Assembly: GCA_046757925.1 (NCBI GenBank)
Contig: JBHHZE010000001.1
Location: 109,523 to 173,522, forward strand
Direction: 5' to 3'
Length of the DNA stretch: 64,000 nt
Origin: JAZDCZ01 sp046757925
Lineage (GTDB): Bacteria; Gemmatimonadota; Gemmatimonadetes; Gemmatimonadales; GWC2-71-9
Position numbers and translations under genes: made by a program. Under the pieces are notes generated by a model. The model worked only from the letters and a program-made list of their open reading frames with translations. It was not told the origin of the DNA and searched no databases. Positions 40,366-49,017 of this stretch are shown here, piece by piece. Within the stretch, counting starts at the first letter, position 1; each line of letters opens with the position of its first letter.

Positions 40366-41868
40366 ATGCCAAACAAAGTCGTTATTGACGGGGAGTCGCT
40401 CGCGGTTTCCGACGTGGTCGCCGTTGCGCGCGATCGCGCACATGTTACGGTCTCACACGAGGCCAAGGTTGCAGCAGATCGTTCGCGCAAAGCCCTCGAA
40501 AAACGCTTCACTTCTGGGGCTTCGATCTACGGAGTCAACACGGGGTTTGGGAAACTCGCCAATGTGAAGATCGCCTCCGACCAGCTCGACCAACTGCAAC
40601 GCAACCTGATCCGGAGTCACGTTGCCGGCGTGGGCCCGCCGCTGCCGGTCGAACTGGTGAGAGCCTTGATGCTCCTGCGTGCCAACGTGTTGCTCAAGAC
40701 AACCAGTGGTGTGCGTTCCCTACTCGCGGAACAACTGGCCGGAATGCTCAACGCGGGCATCCACCCGATCGTGCCGGAACAGGGCAGCGTCGGCGCCAGC
40801 GGCGATCTCGCACCGCTCGCTCACGTGGGTCAGGCACTGATGGGCGAGGGTGATGTGCTGGTAGACGGTGGGCGTCTCGTACCCGCAGCCCAGGCGTTGC
40901 GGGCGGCGGGAATGGAGCCGGTCAGCTTTGCGGCAAAGGAGGGGCTTTCTTTCATCAACGGCACCCAGGCGCAGTCCGGGATACTCGCGCTATTGGTGCA
41001 CGATGCGCGCAATCTCTGGCGCACGGCGCATGGCGCGGCGGCGATGAGTCTCGAAGCACTCAAGGGTACGCCGGTCCCGTTCGACGAGCGCATTCACGCC
41101 GCGAAACCACACCGGGGCCAAGCGGAGTCGGCGAAGATCATGCGCGAGATGCTGGCCGGAAGCGAGATTCGCGAGTCCCACAGAGATAACGATCCGCGTG
41201 TGCAGGATTCCTACAGCCTGCGCTGTACCCCCCAAATACTGGGACCAGTCAAAGATGTGATCGACTTCGCGGTGGATGTGGTCGGAGTCGAACTCAACGC
41301 AGCCACCGACAATCCTCTGGTCTTTGGAGACGAGGTGCTCTCGGGGGGCAACTTCCACGGTCAGTCGGTTGCGATGGCGCTCGACTTCTTGAGCATCGCG
41401 CTCACCACGTTGGCGGGCGTGGCGGAGCGGCGCATCGACCGCATGCTCAATCCGGAAACGTCACAGGGGCTCCCGGCGTTTCTCGCGCGTAACCCGGGGC
41501 TCCAATCGGGATTCATGATGGTCCAGGTTACGGCGGCTGCATTGGTGGGGGAGTCGCGTACGCTGTGCACTCCCGCCAGCGTCCAATCGATCCCGACCGA
41601 CGGGAACCAGGAGGACTACGTACCGATGGGAATGGCTGCCGCCTTCAAAGCGCGGCGCATCCTCGCAAATGCTACGGGCGTCGTGGCGATTGAACTTCTG
41701 GCGGCTGCACAGGGCCTGGAGTTCTTGAAGCCCCTTAAGCCCGGCAAGGGTGTAGAAAAACTGTATAACCGGGTCAGGGAGTCGGTGCCGCAGGTGGACG
41801 AGGACCGACCCTTTGGTCCGGATATCGCCACAATGAGCGCCCTCATCGAGCAGGAGGCATTGATATGA
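40366..41868 (+). CDS. hutH: Histidine ammonia-lyase
   Basis: The first enzyme of histidine breakdown, 500 aa, which removes ammonia from L-histidine to give urocanate. The self-made MIO cofactor forms from Ala144-Ser145-Gly146 in GSVGASGDLAPLAHVG, and YGVNTGFGKLANVKI and QDSYSLRCTPQILGP are further HutH signatures. Length is normal. No ribosome site precedes ATG 40366. It overlaps hutU by four bases, starting a hutH-hutU-hutI operon. Confidence 0.96.
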   Translation: MPNKVVIDGESLAVSDVVAVARDRAHVTVSHEAKVAADRSRKALEKRFTSGASIYGVNTGFGKLANVKIASDQLDQLQRNLIRSHVAGVGPPLPVELVRALMLLRANVLLKTTSGVRSLLAEQLAGMLNAGIHPIVPEQGSVGASGDLAPLAHVGQALMGEGDVLVDGGRLVPAAQALRAAGMEPVSFAAKEGLSFINGTQAQSGILALLVHDARNLWRTAHGAAAMSLEALKGTPVPFDERIHAAKPHRGQAESAKIMREMLAGSEIRESHRDNDPRVQDSYSLRCTPQILGPVKDVIDFAVDVVGVELNAATDNPLVFGDEVLSGGNFHGQSVAMALDFLSIALTTLAGVAERRIDRMLNPETSQGLPAFLARNPGLQSGFMMVQVTAAALVGESRTLCTPASVQSIPTDGNQEDYVPMGMAAAFKARRILANATGVVAIELLAAAQGLEFLKPLKPGKGVEKLYNRVRESVPQVDEDRPFGPDIATMSALIEQEALI

Positions 41869-43532
41869 CTGGTACGAAGGTCCAGACGGTCAGGGCACCA
41901 CGAGGTACCGCCATATCATGCCGTGGTTGGATTCAAGAGGCGGCACTAAGGATGTTGATGAACAATCTCGATCCCGAGGTGGCGGAGCGTCCGGATGATC
42001 TGGTGGTGTACGGCGGCACGGGGCGGGCAGCGCGGAGTTGGGAGGCATTCCACGCGATCTGCGATGCGCTCAGGTCGTTGGGCAATGACGAAACGCTGTT
42101 GATCCAATCGGGGAAGCCGGTCGGTGTGTTCACTACGCACGAAGATGCGCCACGAGTGCTGATAGCCAACGCCAACCTGGTGGGTCGCTGGGCGACGTGG
42201 GACAAGTTCCGGGAGTTGGAACGTCAAGGGCTCATCATGTACGGTCAGATGACAGCGGGCAGCTGGATCTATATCGGGACGCAGGGAATTCTACAGGGCA
42301 CGTACGAGACGTTCGGCGCTCTGGCCCAGCGGCACTTCAACGGATCTCTCAGTGGGAGAATTGTCTTGACCGGTGGCCTCGGCGGTATGGGTGGCGCCCA
42401 GCCGCTCGCAGCCACGATGAACGGTGCGGCGTTCTTGGGGATCGACGTCGATCCCGCCCGCATCGAGCGCCGCGCCCAGACCCGCTACCTCGACCGGATG
42501 ACCGATTCCCTCGACGAGGCGTGGCGCATGGTCACTGCGGCGCGTGACGACGGTAAAGCGCTGTCGGTCGGCCTAGTGGGTAATTGCGCTGAACTGTTGC
42601 CCGAGATCGAACGGCGCGGTTGGGTGCCCGATGTCCTTACCGATCAGACATCGGCCCACGATCCCCTCAATGGTTACGTGCCCGAAGGACTGTCACTGGA
42701 TCAGGCTGCGGAACTCCGCACTCTCAATCCGGAGCAGTACCTGGACCGGGCTCGCGACTCCATCGCCCGCCACGTTCGGGCCATGCTTGCGCTCCAGCGA
42801 GCCGGCGCCGTCACATTCGACTATGGCAACAACATCCGCACCGAGGCGTTCGACCGAGGCGTTGCGGCCGCGTTCGACATTTCCGGTTTCGTCCCCGAGT
42901 ACATCCGCCCGCTGTTCTGTCGCGGCCGGGGGCCGTTCCGTTGGCTGGTACTCTCGGGCGATCCAGACGATCTGTATCGAACCGACGATTTGGTCCTCGA
43001 GCTGTTCGCGGACAACGAACATCTGTGCCGCTGGATCCGGCTCGCGCGGGAGAAGGTCGCCTTCCAGGGTCTGCCGGCGAGAATCTGCTGGTTGGGACAG
43101 GGCGAACGCGCGCTCTTCGGGATCGCCCTCAACGAACTCGTGCGCACGGGTGAGGTATCTGCGCCGATCGTCATCGGCAGAGACCATCTCGACACCGGCT
43201 CGGTGGCATCTCCGTTTCGCGAAACCGAGGGCATGAAAGATGGCTCCGACGCTATCGCCGACTGGCCGATTCTGAACGCTCTGCTCAACACGGCATCGGG
43301 TGCTTCCTGGGTCTCGTTCCACCACGGTGGCGGTGTGGGTATCGGGAACAGCCTGCACGCGGGCCAGGTGATAGTGGCCGACGGGACCGCTGCTGCCCGG
43401 CGCCGGCTCGAGCGGGTTCTCACCAACGATCCCGGGATAGGCGTGGCCCGGCACGTTGACGCCGGCTACGCGGAAGCGCTCGAGACCGCTCGACAACACG
43501 GCATTCGGATCCCGCTGGCGGAGGGCGATTGA
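41865..43532 (+). CDS. hutU: Urocanate hydratase
   Basis: The second enzyme of histidine breakdown, 555 aa, which adds water to urocanate to give imidazolonepropionate, using tightly bound NAD. It shows VYGGTGRAARSWEAF, QSGKPVGVFTTHEDAPRVLIANANLVG, the NAD region LTGGLGGMGGAQPLA, and the C-terminal WVSFHHGGGVGIGNSLHAGQVIVADGT. Length equals that of known HutU. ATG 41865 overlaps the hutH stop. Confidence 0.97.
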   Translation: MTGTKVQTVRAPRGTAISCRGWIQEAALRMLMNNLDPEVAERPDDLVVYGGTGRAARSWEAFHAICDALRSLGNDETLLIQSGKPVGVFTTHEDAPRVLIANANLVGRWATWDKFRELERQGLIMYGQMTAGSWIYIGTQGILQGTYETFGALAQRHFNGSLSGRIVLTGGLGGMGGAQPLAATMNGAAFLGIDVDPARIERRAQTRYLDRMTDSLDEAWRMVTAARDDGKALSVGLVGNCAELLPEIERRGWVPDVLTDQTSAHDPLNGYVPEGLSLDQAAELRTLNPEQYLDRARDSIARHVRAMLALQRAGAVTFDYGNNIRTEAFDRGVAAAFDISGFVPEYIRPLFCRGRGPFRWLVLSGDPDDLYRTDDLVLELFADNEHLCRWIRLAREKVAFQGLPARICWLGQGERALFGIALNELVRTGEVSAPIVIGRDHLDTGSVASPFRETEGMKDGSDAIADWPILNALLNTASGASWVSFHHGGGVGIGNSLHAGQVIVADGTAAARRRLERVLTNDPGIGVARHVDAGYAEALETARQHGIRIPLAEGD

Positions 43533-44794
43533 AGGTTCTCCTGGTTGGCGCGAGCCAGGTCGTCACCTGCCGCGGACCGGCGCGCGCGCGTCGAGGAGCG
43601 GAGATGGCTGCGTTGGATGTGATCGATCGAGGGGCCGTGCTAGTGGCCGGGGATCGCATTGCGGCAGTAGGACCGTACGGGGAACTGAAAGCGGAACATG
43701 CGGCCGCCCAAGTAGTCGAGGTGGAAGGGGTGCTGTTTCCGGGTTTCGTCGACTGTCACACGCATGCGGTGTTTGGTGCAGCGCGCCTGGAGGATCACGA
43801 GCGCCGCGCCCGCGGCATCGGGTATAAGGAGATCGCTGCCGCGGGTGGGGGCATCCTCTCTTCCGTGCGGGATGTGAGAACCAGAACGGTTGGAGAGTTG
43901 GCCGATCTGCTGAACACGCGCCTCGGCGGCCTCGTCGCTAACGGCGCTACCACCGTCGAGGTGAAGAGCGGCTATGGACTGAGTCTACAGGCGGAACTTG
44001 CACAGCTGGACGCCATCCGCGCGGCCTCGCGAGTGGGAGGACCCTCCCTGGTTGCCACGTTTCTGGGCGCACACGAGGTCCCGCCCGAGTTCCGCGATCG
44101 TCCTGACGAGTACCTCGACATCGTCGTCAACGAGATGCTGCCTGCGGTGAAGGAGCAGGGAGTGGCTCGGTTCTGTGACGTGTTTTGCGAACCCGGTGTG
44201 TTCACCGTGGAGCAGTCCCGGCGCGTGCTCACCGAGGCGCGGAAGTACGGCATGGGTCTCAAGCTGCATGCCGACGAACTCGATGGGTCAGGAGGTGCCG
44301 AACTCGCCGTCGAACTCGGAGCGTTGAGCGCCGATCACCTGGCGGCCGTGTCCGAGGGTGGTATCGCCGCGCTGGCCGCATCGGACACGGTGGCTGCACT
44401 GCTCCCCGGAACCATGCTGTTTCTGGGTAGCAGTAACAGGGCGCCCGCGCGCAGGTTGATCGACGAAGGCGCCGCCGTAGCGTTGGCCACGGACTTCAAT
44501 CCCGGCAGTTCCCCCGGTATGAGCCTGCCGCTTATGGCTACCCTCGGGGTGTCTCAACTGGGTATGATACCTGCTGAGGCCGTCATTGCCATTACCGTGA
44601 ATGGTGCCGCCGCGGTAGGTGAGGCGCGATCCCGTGGCCAAATCGCTCCGGGATTCCGCGCCGATCTGGTCTTGGCAGGTGTGCGAGACTGGCGGGAAGT
44701 GCCTTACTGGTATGGTGCGAACTTGATTACAGAGGTGTGGATCGGCGGAGTGGCTTGTCACCTGCTGGCGCGGCCCATAGTTTCGTTAGGCTAG
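43529..44794 (+). CDS. hutI: Imidazolonepropionase
   Basis: A metal-dependent amidohydrolase, 421 aa, that opens the ring of imidazolonepropionate to formiminoglutamate, the third hut step. Metal ligands are visible in VDCHTHAVFGAARLEDHERR (His-x-His), in FLGAHEVPPEF and in LKLHADELDGSGGAELAVELGALSADHL; SGYGLSLQAELAQLDAI fits HutI. The start is TTG 43529, overlapping the hutU stop (TTGA). The genes for the last step (hutG, or hutF plus hutG) are not in the window. Confidence 0.95.
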   Translation: MKVLLVGASQVVTCRGPARARRGAEMAALDVIDRGAVLVAGDRIAAVGPYGELKAEHAAAQVVEVEGVLFPGFVDCHTHAVFGAARLEDHERRARGIGYKEIAAAGGGILSSVRDVRTRTVGELADLLNTRLGGLVANGATTVEVKSGYGLSLQAELAQLDAIRAASRVGGPSLVATFLGAHEVPPEFRDRPDEYLDIVVNEMLPAVKEQGVARFCDVFCEPGVFTVEQSRRVLTEARKYGMGLKLHADELDGSGGAELAVELGALSADHLAAVSEGGIAALAASDTVAALLPGTMLFLGSSNRAPARRLIDEGAAVALATDFNPGSSPGMSLPLMATLGVSQLGMIPAEAVIAITVNGAAAVGEARSRGQIAPGFRADLVLAGVRDWREVPYWYGANLITEVWIGGVACHLLARPIVSLG

Positions 44795-44836
44795 GGGTAT
44801 GCACACGAACAGCGCCGCCGTCTTCAGAGGTTTATC

Positions 44837-47452
44837 CTGAATATCGAGAAAGCAAAAGACAAGGCCCGAAAATTCGAACTCAAGGGTCAGACCGACAAGG
44901 CCATAGGTCAGTATCTCAAGATACTTGGTGAATTGGAGGGCACACCGGAGCTGTCCGGTGAACTCGGGCTGTTCAACAAGTTGGGCGATCTGTATCTCAA
45001 GTCGGGTGATGTCCCAGCTGCCGTCGAGCAGTACGAGAGGGCGGTGGGTCTCTACACCGAGCAGGGTTTCCCCAACAACGCGATCGCGCTGTGCAACAAG
45101 GTCCTGCGCAACGCTCCCGGCAGGACCCACATGTATCTCAAGCTCGCCAAGCTGATGATGGCACGCGGGTTCGTGGCGGAGGCCAAGCAAAACCTCCTGG
45201 AGTACGCCGACCGCATGCAGAAGGCGGGTGCGGTCGAGGAGGCGTTCCAGGCACTCAAGGAGTTTGCAGATCTTTCGCCGGCGAGCGAGGAGATCCGCCT
45301 CATGTTGGCGGAGCAACTCAAGAGGGCCGCCCGCACAGATGAGGCAAGGGAGCAGCTTGCCAAACTCTACCACGAACTCAGGTCCGGGGAAGACACTCCC
45401 CGCAAGCGTTCCACCATGGAGCGCATGAAGGCGATCGACCCGGAATACGATCTCGATGCAGCACCGGCGCCAAGAGCACGGAGTAGGCAGCCCAAGACTT
45501 CGGACATCGTTTTCCTCGATCTCACAGACGAAGCGTCGCTCATTTCGGCGACTGATACCGACTCGGTGGAAGTTGAGCCGGAGCCGATAGACATCGAGCG
45601 GACCGCGCTGGATGACGGCACGGAGCCCATGGAAGTGAGTGCCCCGCCAGCGGACTTGCCCATAGAGCGCGCCTCGGTCGAGATCAGTGCGACGGATTTG
45701 AGAGCCGCCATGGATGACGCCGAGGACGTCGCAGGTCTGGAGACCAGCGGGTCGTTCGAGACTCTGGACGAACCGGCGGAGTCTGATGCGGAGCTGGAGG
45801 AGTTGGAGATCGAAACCACCGCCTTATCCGATTCGATCGAGGCGCCTGACATTGATGCTCTGGAAATCGAAGCAATGGTTCCCGGTGCCGCAGATGCGGT
45901 GGACACGGCGGAACCCGATGTTGTCGAGACCGGTGAGGTGGGCGAGGCTGTGGAGGACTGGTCGGCAGACAAGGACGAAGTTCCCGAGGGCGGTGATCTT
46001 CCACTGCTGGAAGTGGCGGCCGACTCCGAGGACGCCGGTGAATTGATCGATTTCTCCGAAGACATCGACATCGGCGAAATCGGCGACGAGGCAGGCATCG
46101 AGGTGCCCGCACTCGATATCGACTTTGGTGAAGTCGAGGAAGTGGGTGGGGTAGCCGAGGAGGGCGAGCCGGTTGCCGATATGCCTGTATTGGAGGTCGA
46201 TGAGGCCGCCGAAGAGGTTGCTCGCGCAGCTGCGGACGAGGCCACCGAGACCGCGATCGCCGATGCGGTCGACGATGGGGGGCTGATACTGGCCGAGGCG
46301 GAGTTCGACACGGTTGAGGAGATCGGCCCTCCCGACATAGACGCTCTCGAAGCCAAGGTGCTCGACGACCCGGACGATCCGGAGTCCCACCGGCAATTGG
46401 CCGAGGGTCTGATCGAACTGGGCCAGCGCGAGCGGGGTCTCGAGGAACTGGAAATCGCGCTGAGCCAATACGAGGGTGCCGGCGATCGTGGGGCGGTCCA
46501 GTCGACCAACGAGGAGATCCTGCGGCTCGAGCCCAACAGCATAGAGCACCACCGGAGGAGGGTGGAGTTCCTGTTGGCTGACGGCGATTCATCGCAGGTT
46601 GTCGGCGCCTATATGGAACTTGCCGATGCGCTGGTGCGCTCCGGCGCGCTGGAGTCGGCGCAGCGCGTGTACGAACGCGTGTTGGAGCAGGACCCGGACA
46701 ACGAGCGGGCACGTGCGGCGATGGACACGCTGGAACCGTTCGATATCGGGGAGCCTGATCTCAGTGGAGTTGCTGCCGCCGATGATTCGGTCGAGAGCGC
46801 GGATTCTGGTGGGGTTGCTGCCGTTGAGCCCGAAGCGGAGTCCCAACCCGAGTTCGTCCCTGAAGCGGAGCCCGAGCCCGAATTGCAGACTGCCGCCGCG
46901 GAGTCGCCAGCGACGGCATCAGACGATTTCGTCGATCTGGGTGCCTTGATCCTCGATGAAGAGGGGCCCAAGGACACACGCATACGCATCGATCACGCCG
47001 TGGAGAACACCGAGGAACAGCAGGATTTCCAGGATATGCTCTCCGAATTCAAGAAGGGTATCGATGCCAACGTCGATATCGACGACTCGCAGGCACACTA
47101 CGACCTGGGAGTCGCATTCAAGGAGATGGGGCTGCTAGACGAAGCGATATCGGAGTTCCAAAAAGCCCTTCGTGGCGCCGATGGACGGATGAGGACGGCG
47201 GAAGCCCTGGGGCTGTGCTTCTTCGAAAAAGGCCAGTACGCCGTTGCCGCGACGGTCTTGAGGCGGGCCATCGAATCGGAAGCCGGGGCGGACGAACAAA
47301 AGATCGGACTGCTCTATTGGCTGGGGAGGTGCGAGGAACAACAGGGCCATCCGGAACCGGCCCTCGGTTATTACCGGAGAATCTTTGCTATCGACATAGA
47401 CTTCCAGGACGTGAAGGAGCGCGTGCAGACGTTGGCGGAGGCGAGTAGCTAG
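44837..47452 (+). CDS. Large acidic TPR protein, probable CTG start
   Basis: A soluble protein of about 871 aa. The N-terminal 200 residues are TPR repeats (FELKGQTDKAIGQYLKIL, KLGDLYLKSGDVPAAVEQYERAVGLYTE, AFQALKEFADL). A long acidic, low-complexity part (about 210-510) is rich in Glu, Asp, Ala and Val. Further TPRs follow at about 515-640 and 725-871 (HYDLGVAFKEMGLLDEAISEFQKAL, CEEQQGHPEPALGYYRRIF). No signal or enzyme motif is seen. In-frame TPR sequence extends upstream of the first TTG (44933) to NIEKAKDKARKFEL, and CTG 44837, six bases after AGAGG, is the best start; no ATG, GTG or TTG exists in frame above 44933. A sister protein is encoded at 51057-53096. Confidence 0.8.
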   Translation: MNIEKAKDKARKFELKGQTDKAIGQYLKILGELEGTPELSGELGLFNKLGDLYLKSGDVPAAVEQYERAVGLYTEQGFPNNAIALCNKVLRNAPGRTHMYLKLAKLMMARGFVAEAKQNLLEYADRMQKAGAVEEAFQALKEFADLSPASEEIRLMLAEQLKRAARTDEAREQLAKLYHELRSGEDTPRKRSTMERMKAIDPEYDLDAAPAPRARSRQPKTSDIVFLDLTDEASLISATDTDSVEVEPEPIDIERTALDDGTEPMEVSAPPADLPIERASVEISATDLRAAMDDAEDVAGLETSGSFETLDEPAESDAELEELEIETTALSDSIEAPDIDALEIEAMVPGAADAVDTAEPDVVETGEVGEAVEDWSADKDEVPEGGDLPLLEVAADSEDAGELIDFSEDIDIGEIGDEAGIEVPALDIDFGEVEEVGGVAEEGEPVADMPVLEVDEAAEEVARAAADEATETAIADAVDDGGLILAEAEFDTVEEIGPPDIDALEAKVLDDPDDPESHRQLAEGLIELGQRERGLEELEIALSQYEGAGDRGAVQSTNEEILRLEPNSIEHHRRRVEFLLADGDSSQVVGAYMELADALVRSGALESAQRVYERVLEQDPDNERARAAMDTLEPFDIGEPDLSGVAAADDSVESADSGGVAAVEPEAESQPEFVPEAEPEPELQTAAAESPATASDDFVDLGALILDEEGPKDTRIRIDHAVENTEEQQDFQDMLSEFKKGIDANVDIDDSQAHYDLGVAFKEMGLLDEAISEFQKALRGADGRMRTAEALGLCFFEKGQYAVAATVLRRAIESEAGADEQKIGLLYWLGRCEEQQGHPEPALGYYRRIFAIDIDFQDVKERVQTLAEASS

Positions 47453-47456
47453 CTCG

Positions 47457-48455
47457 ATGGCGTCTCCCGCCTCTCCAGTTGCGCGCCTCAGCCTGGCAGA
47501 GGTGCTGGAACCCGTCAAGAGCGATTTGGATACGGTATTCGACGAGATCGTGAGCTTGGTCCGGTCGGATCTCCACATGATAGACGGTGTCAATCAGCAC
47601 CTGCTGCAGATCCGCGGAAAGATGTTTCGTCCCGCCCTGGTTCTCCTCTCCGCACACGCCACCGGCGGTGTGTCCGAGCGGGAGATCAAACTTGCCGCCG
47701 TGGTCGAGCTCATCCATCTGGCGACGTTGATCCACGATGATTCGGTTGATCACTCGGCCTTACGCCGCGGTCAGCCGACGGTGAGCGCCCAATTCAGTCA
47801 CGAGATTGCAGTCATCATGGGTGACTATCTCTACTCGCGGGCGATCGAAGTACTGGTGGGTCTCGACTCGCTCGAACCGCTCCGGATAATGAGCCGTGTA
47901 ACGAACGAACTGACCATCGGTGAGATGCGTGAAGTTGCAGCGCACGACCTGCTCGATTTCTCGGAGGCCGACTACGAGGAACTCATTCGGGCGAAGACCG
48001 CATCTCTCATGGCAGGAGCTTGCGAGATCGGATCGCTGGCCGGAGAGCCCTCGCTACGCGAGCCGCTGAGGCGGTATGGGCTCCACCTGGGAACCGCTTT
48101 CCAAATTGCCGACGACCTGTTGGACTACACAGCGAGCGAGGCTGTTACCGGCAAGCCCAACTGGCAAGATCTGCGTGAGCACAAGATCACGCTGCCGCTC
48201 ATTGTGGCGCTACCGCAAATGACCCCGGGAGAGCGCGCTCACGTAGAGGAACTCATGTCCGACCCTCTCCCGTCGGATGAGCTGATTCGATCGGTGGTTC
48301 GGATCGTGGAAGATCGCGGAGGGATTGCAGTGAGCCGCGAGCGCGCTCACAGGCTGGTTCAGAAGGCGGAGGCCGAGCTTGGCTCCCTGCCCGCGGGGTG
48401 GGCGCGGGATGCCCTATTCGAATGTGTCACCTATTCCGTCGAGCGGAGGCGCTAG
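47457..48455 (+). CDS. Polyprenyl diphosphate synthase
   Basis: A trans-isoprenyl diphosphate synthase, 332 aa, which lengthens an allylic diphosphate with isopentenyl diphosphate units. The first Asp-rich motif is LIHDDSVDHSALRRGQPT (DDxxD) and the second is FQIADDLLDYTASEAVTGKPNWQDLREHKITLPLI. GKMFRPALVLLSA is the usual substrate-binding stretch. Length and motifs suggest a medium- or long-chain enzyme such as those for the quinone side chain (HepT/IspB type), but chain length cannot be read with confidence. ATG 47457 lies four bases after the TPR gene. Confidence 0.9.
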   Translation: MASPASPVARLSLAEVLEPVKSDLDTVFDEIVSLVRSDLHMIDGVNQHLLQIRGKMFRPALVLLSAHATGGVSEREIKLAAVVELIHLATLIHDDSVDHSALRRGQPTVSAQFSHEIAVIMGDYLYSRAIEVLVGLDSLEPLRIMSRVTNELTIGEMREVAAHDLLDFSEADYEELIRAKTASLMAGACEIGSLAGEPSLREPLRRYGLHLGTAFQIADDLLDYTASEAVTGKPNWQDLREHKITLPLIVALPQMTPGERAHVEELMSDPLPSDELIRSVVRIVEDRGGIAVSRERAHRLVQKAEAELGSLPAGWARDALFECVTYSVERRR

Positions 48456-48458
48456 GCG

Positions 48459-48731
48459 GTGGCGTTAGGGCCACGTAAACCGTTATTTTACATGGGCGTC
48501 CTGTCTCTCGGGTTCGTCTTCGGCGGTTTCCTGTCGGCGCTGCTCGCCTGGTTTCTGCCCGAGAGTCCCGCGAAACAGTTTTTTACCTGGACTGTGACGC
48601 CATCGGTCGGTCCTCTGCACGTGGATCTGTTGATCTTCAGTGCGAGTGTGGGGCCGGTCGCACTGCGCGTATCGCTGCTGGGCCTGGTTGGGATAGTGTT
48701 GGCCTACATGCTTGCGCGGTCTCTTTTCTAG
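48459..48731 (+). CDS. Small membrane protein, DUF4321-like
   Basis: A 90-aa protein with two hydrophobic segments, MGVLSLGFVFGGFLSALLAWFL (about 12-33) and VALRVSLLGLVGIVLAYMLA (about 67-86), separated by a short loop. The pattern (VTPSVGPLHVDLLIFS) fits the small DUF4321 family, whose function is unknown. Members are often found next to tatA, as here, which hints at a link to protein export. GTG 48459 is three bases after the upstream stop. Confidence 0.72.
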   Translation: MALGPRKPLFYMGVLSLGFVFGGFLSALLAWFLPESPAKQFFTWTVTPSVGPLHVDLLIFSASVGPVALRVSLLGLVGIVLAYMLARSLF

Positions 48732-48741
48732 CGAGGCTTTT

Positions 48742-48981
48742 ATGTTGCCCAACATCGGAATGCCAGAGCTACTAGTCATTCTGGTCGTGGTGCTACTTGT
48801 CTTCGGTGCCAAACGGCTGCCAGAGATGGGGTCGGCAATGGGGAAGGGGATCAGGGAGTTCAAGCGCGGTATCAAAGATGTGCAGAAGAGCATCGAGGAA
48901 ACCCCTGAGGACACCCCCGTCTCCCGCCGTATAGACTCATCCGTAGCTGCTGACGGCGAGCCCAAGAAGTTGAGTGAATGA
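48742..48981 (+). CDS. tatA: Sec-independent translocase protein TatA
   Basis: A 79-aa TatA-type protein: short N-terminus, one membrane helix (MPELLVILVVVLLVFGAKRLPEMGSAMGKGIREFKRG), the FGxxxLPE motif as FGAKRLPEMG, then an amphipathic helix and a variable tail. TatA oligomers form the pore of the Tat system; the TatC part is in the fusion gene 13 kb upstream. ATG 48742 follows GAGG by five bases. A TatB is not seen in the window, so a TatAC system is likely. Confidence 0.93.
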   Translation: MLPNIGMPELLVILVVVLLVFGAKRLPEMGSAMGKGIREFKRGIKDVQKSIEETPEDTPVSRRIDSSVAADGEPKKLSE

Positions 48982-49009
48982 ATTGTCGGGGGCTCGAGCC
49001 CCTGGCAAT
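48982..49009. terminator. Bidirectional stem-loop between tatA and the ppiD-like gene
   Basis: A 12-pair stem (ATTGTCGGGGGC with GCCCCTGGCAAT, two G-T pairs) and a TCGA loop fills the gap between two convergent genes, so it probably ends both transcripts. There is no long T-run on either side. Confidence 0.7.
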
Positions 49010-49017
49010 CTCCCTCC

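Noticed and set aside
45367..46542. Long Ser-rich minus-strand frame of 391 codons
   Set aside because: It is the antisense of the Glu/Asp/Ala-rich part of the TPR gene; the biased codon use removes stops on the other strand, and the peptide has no recognisable domain.
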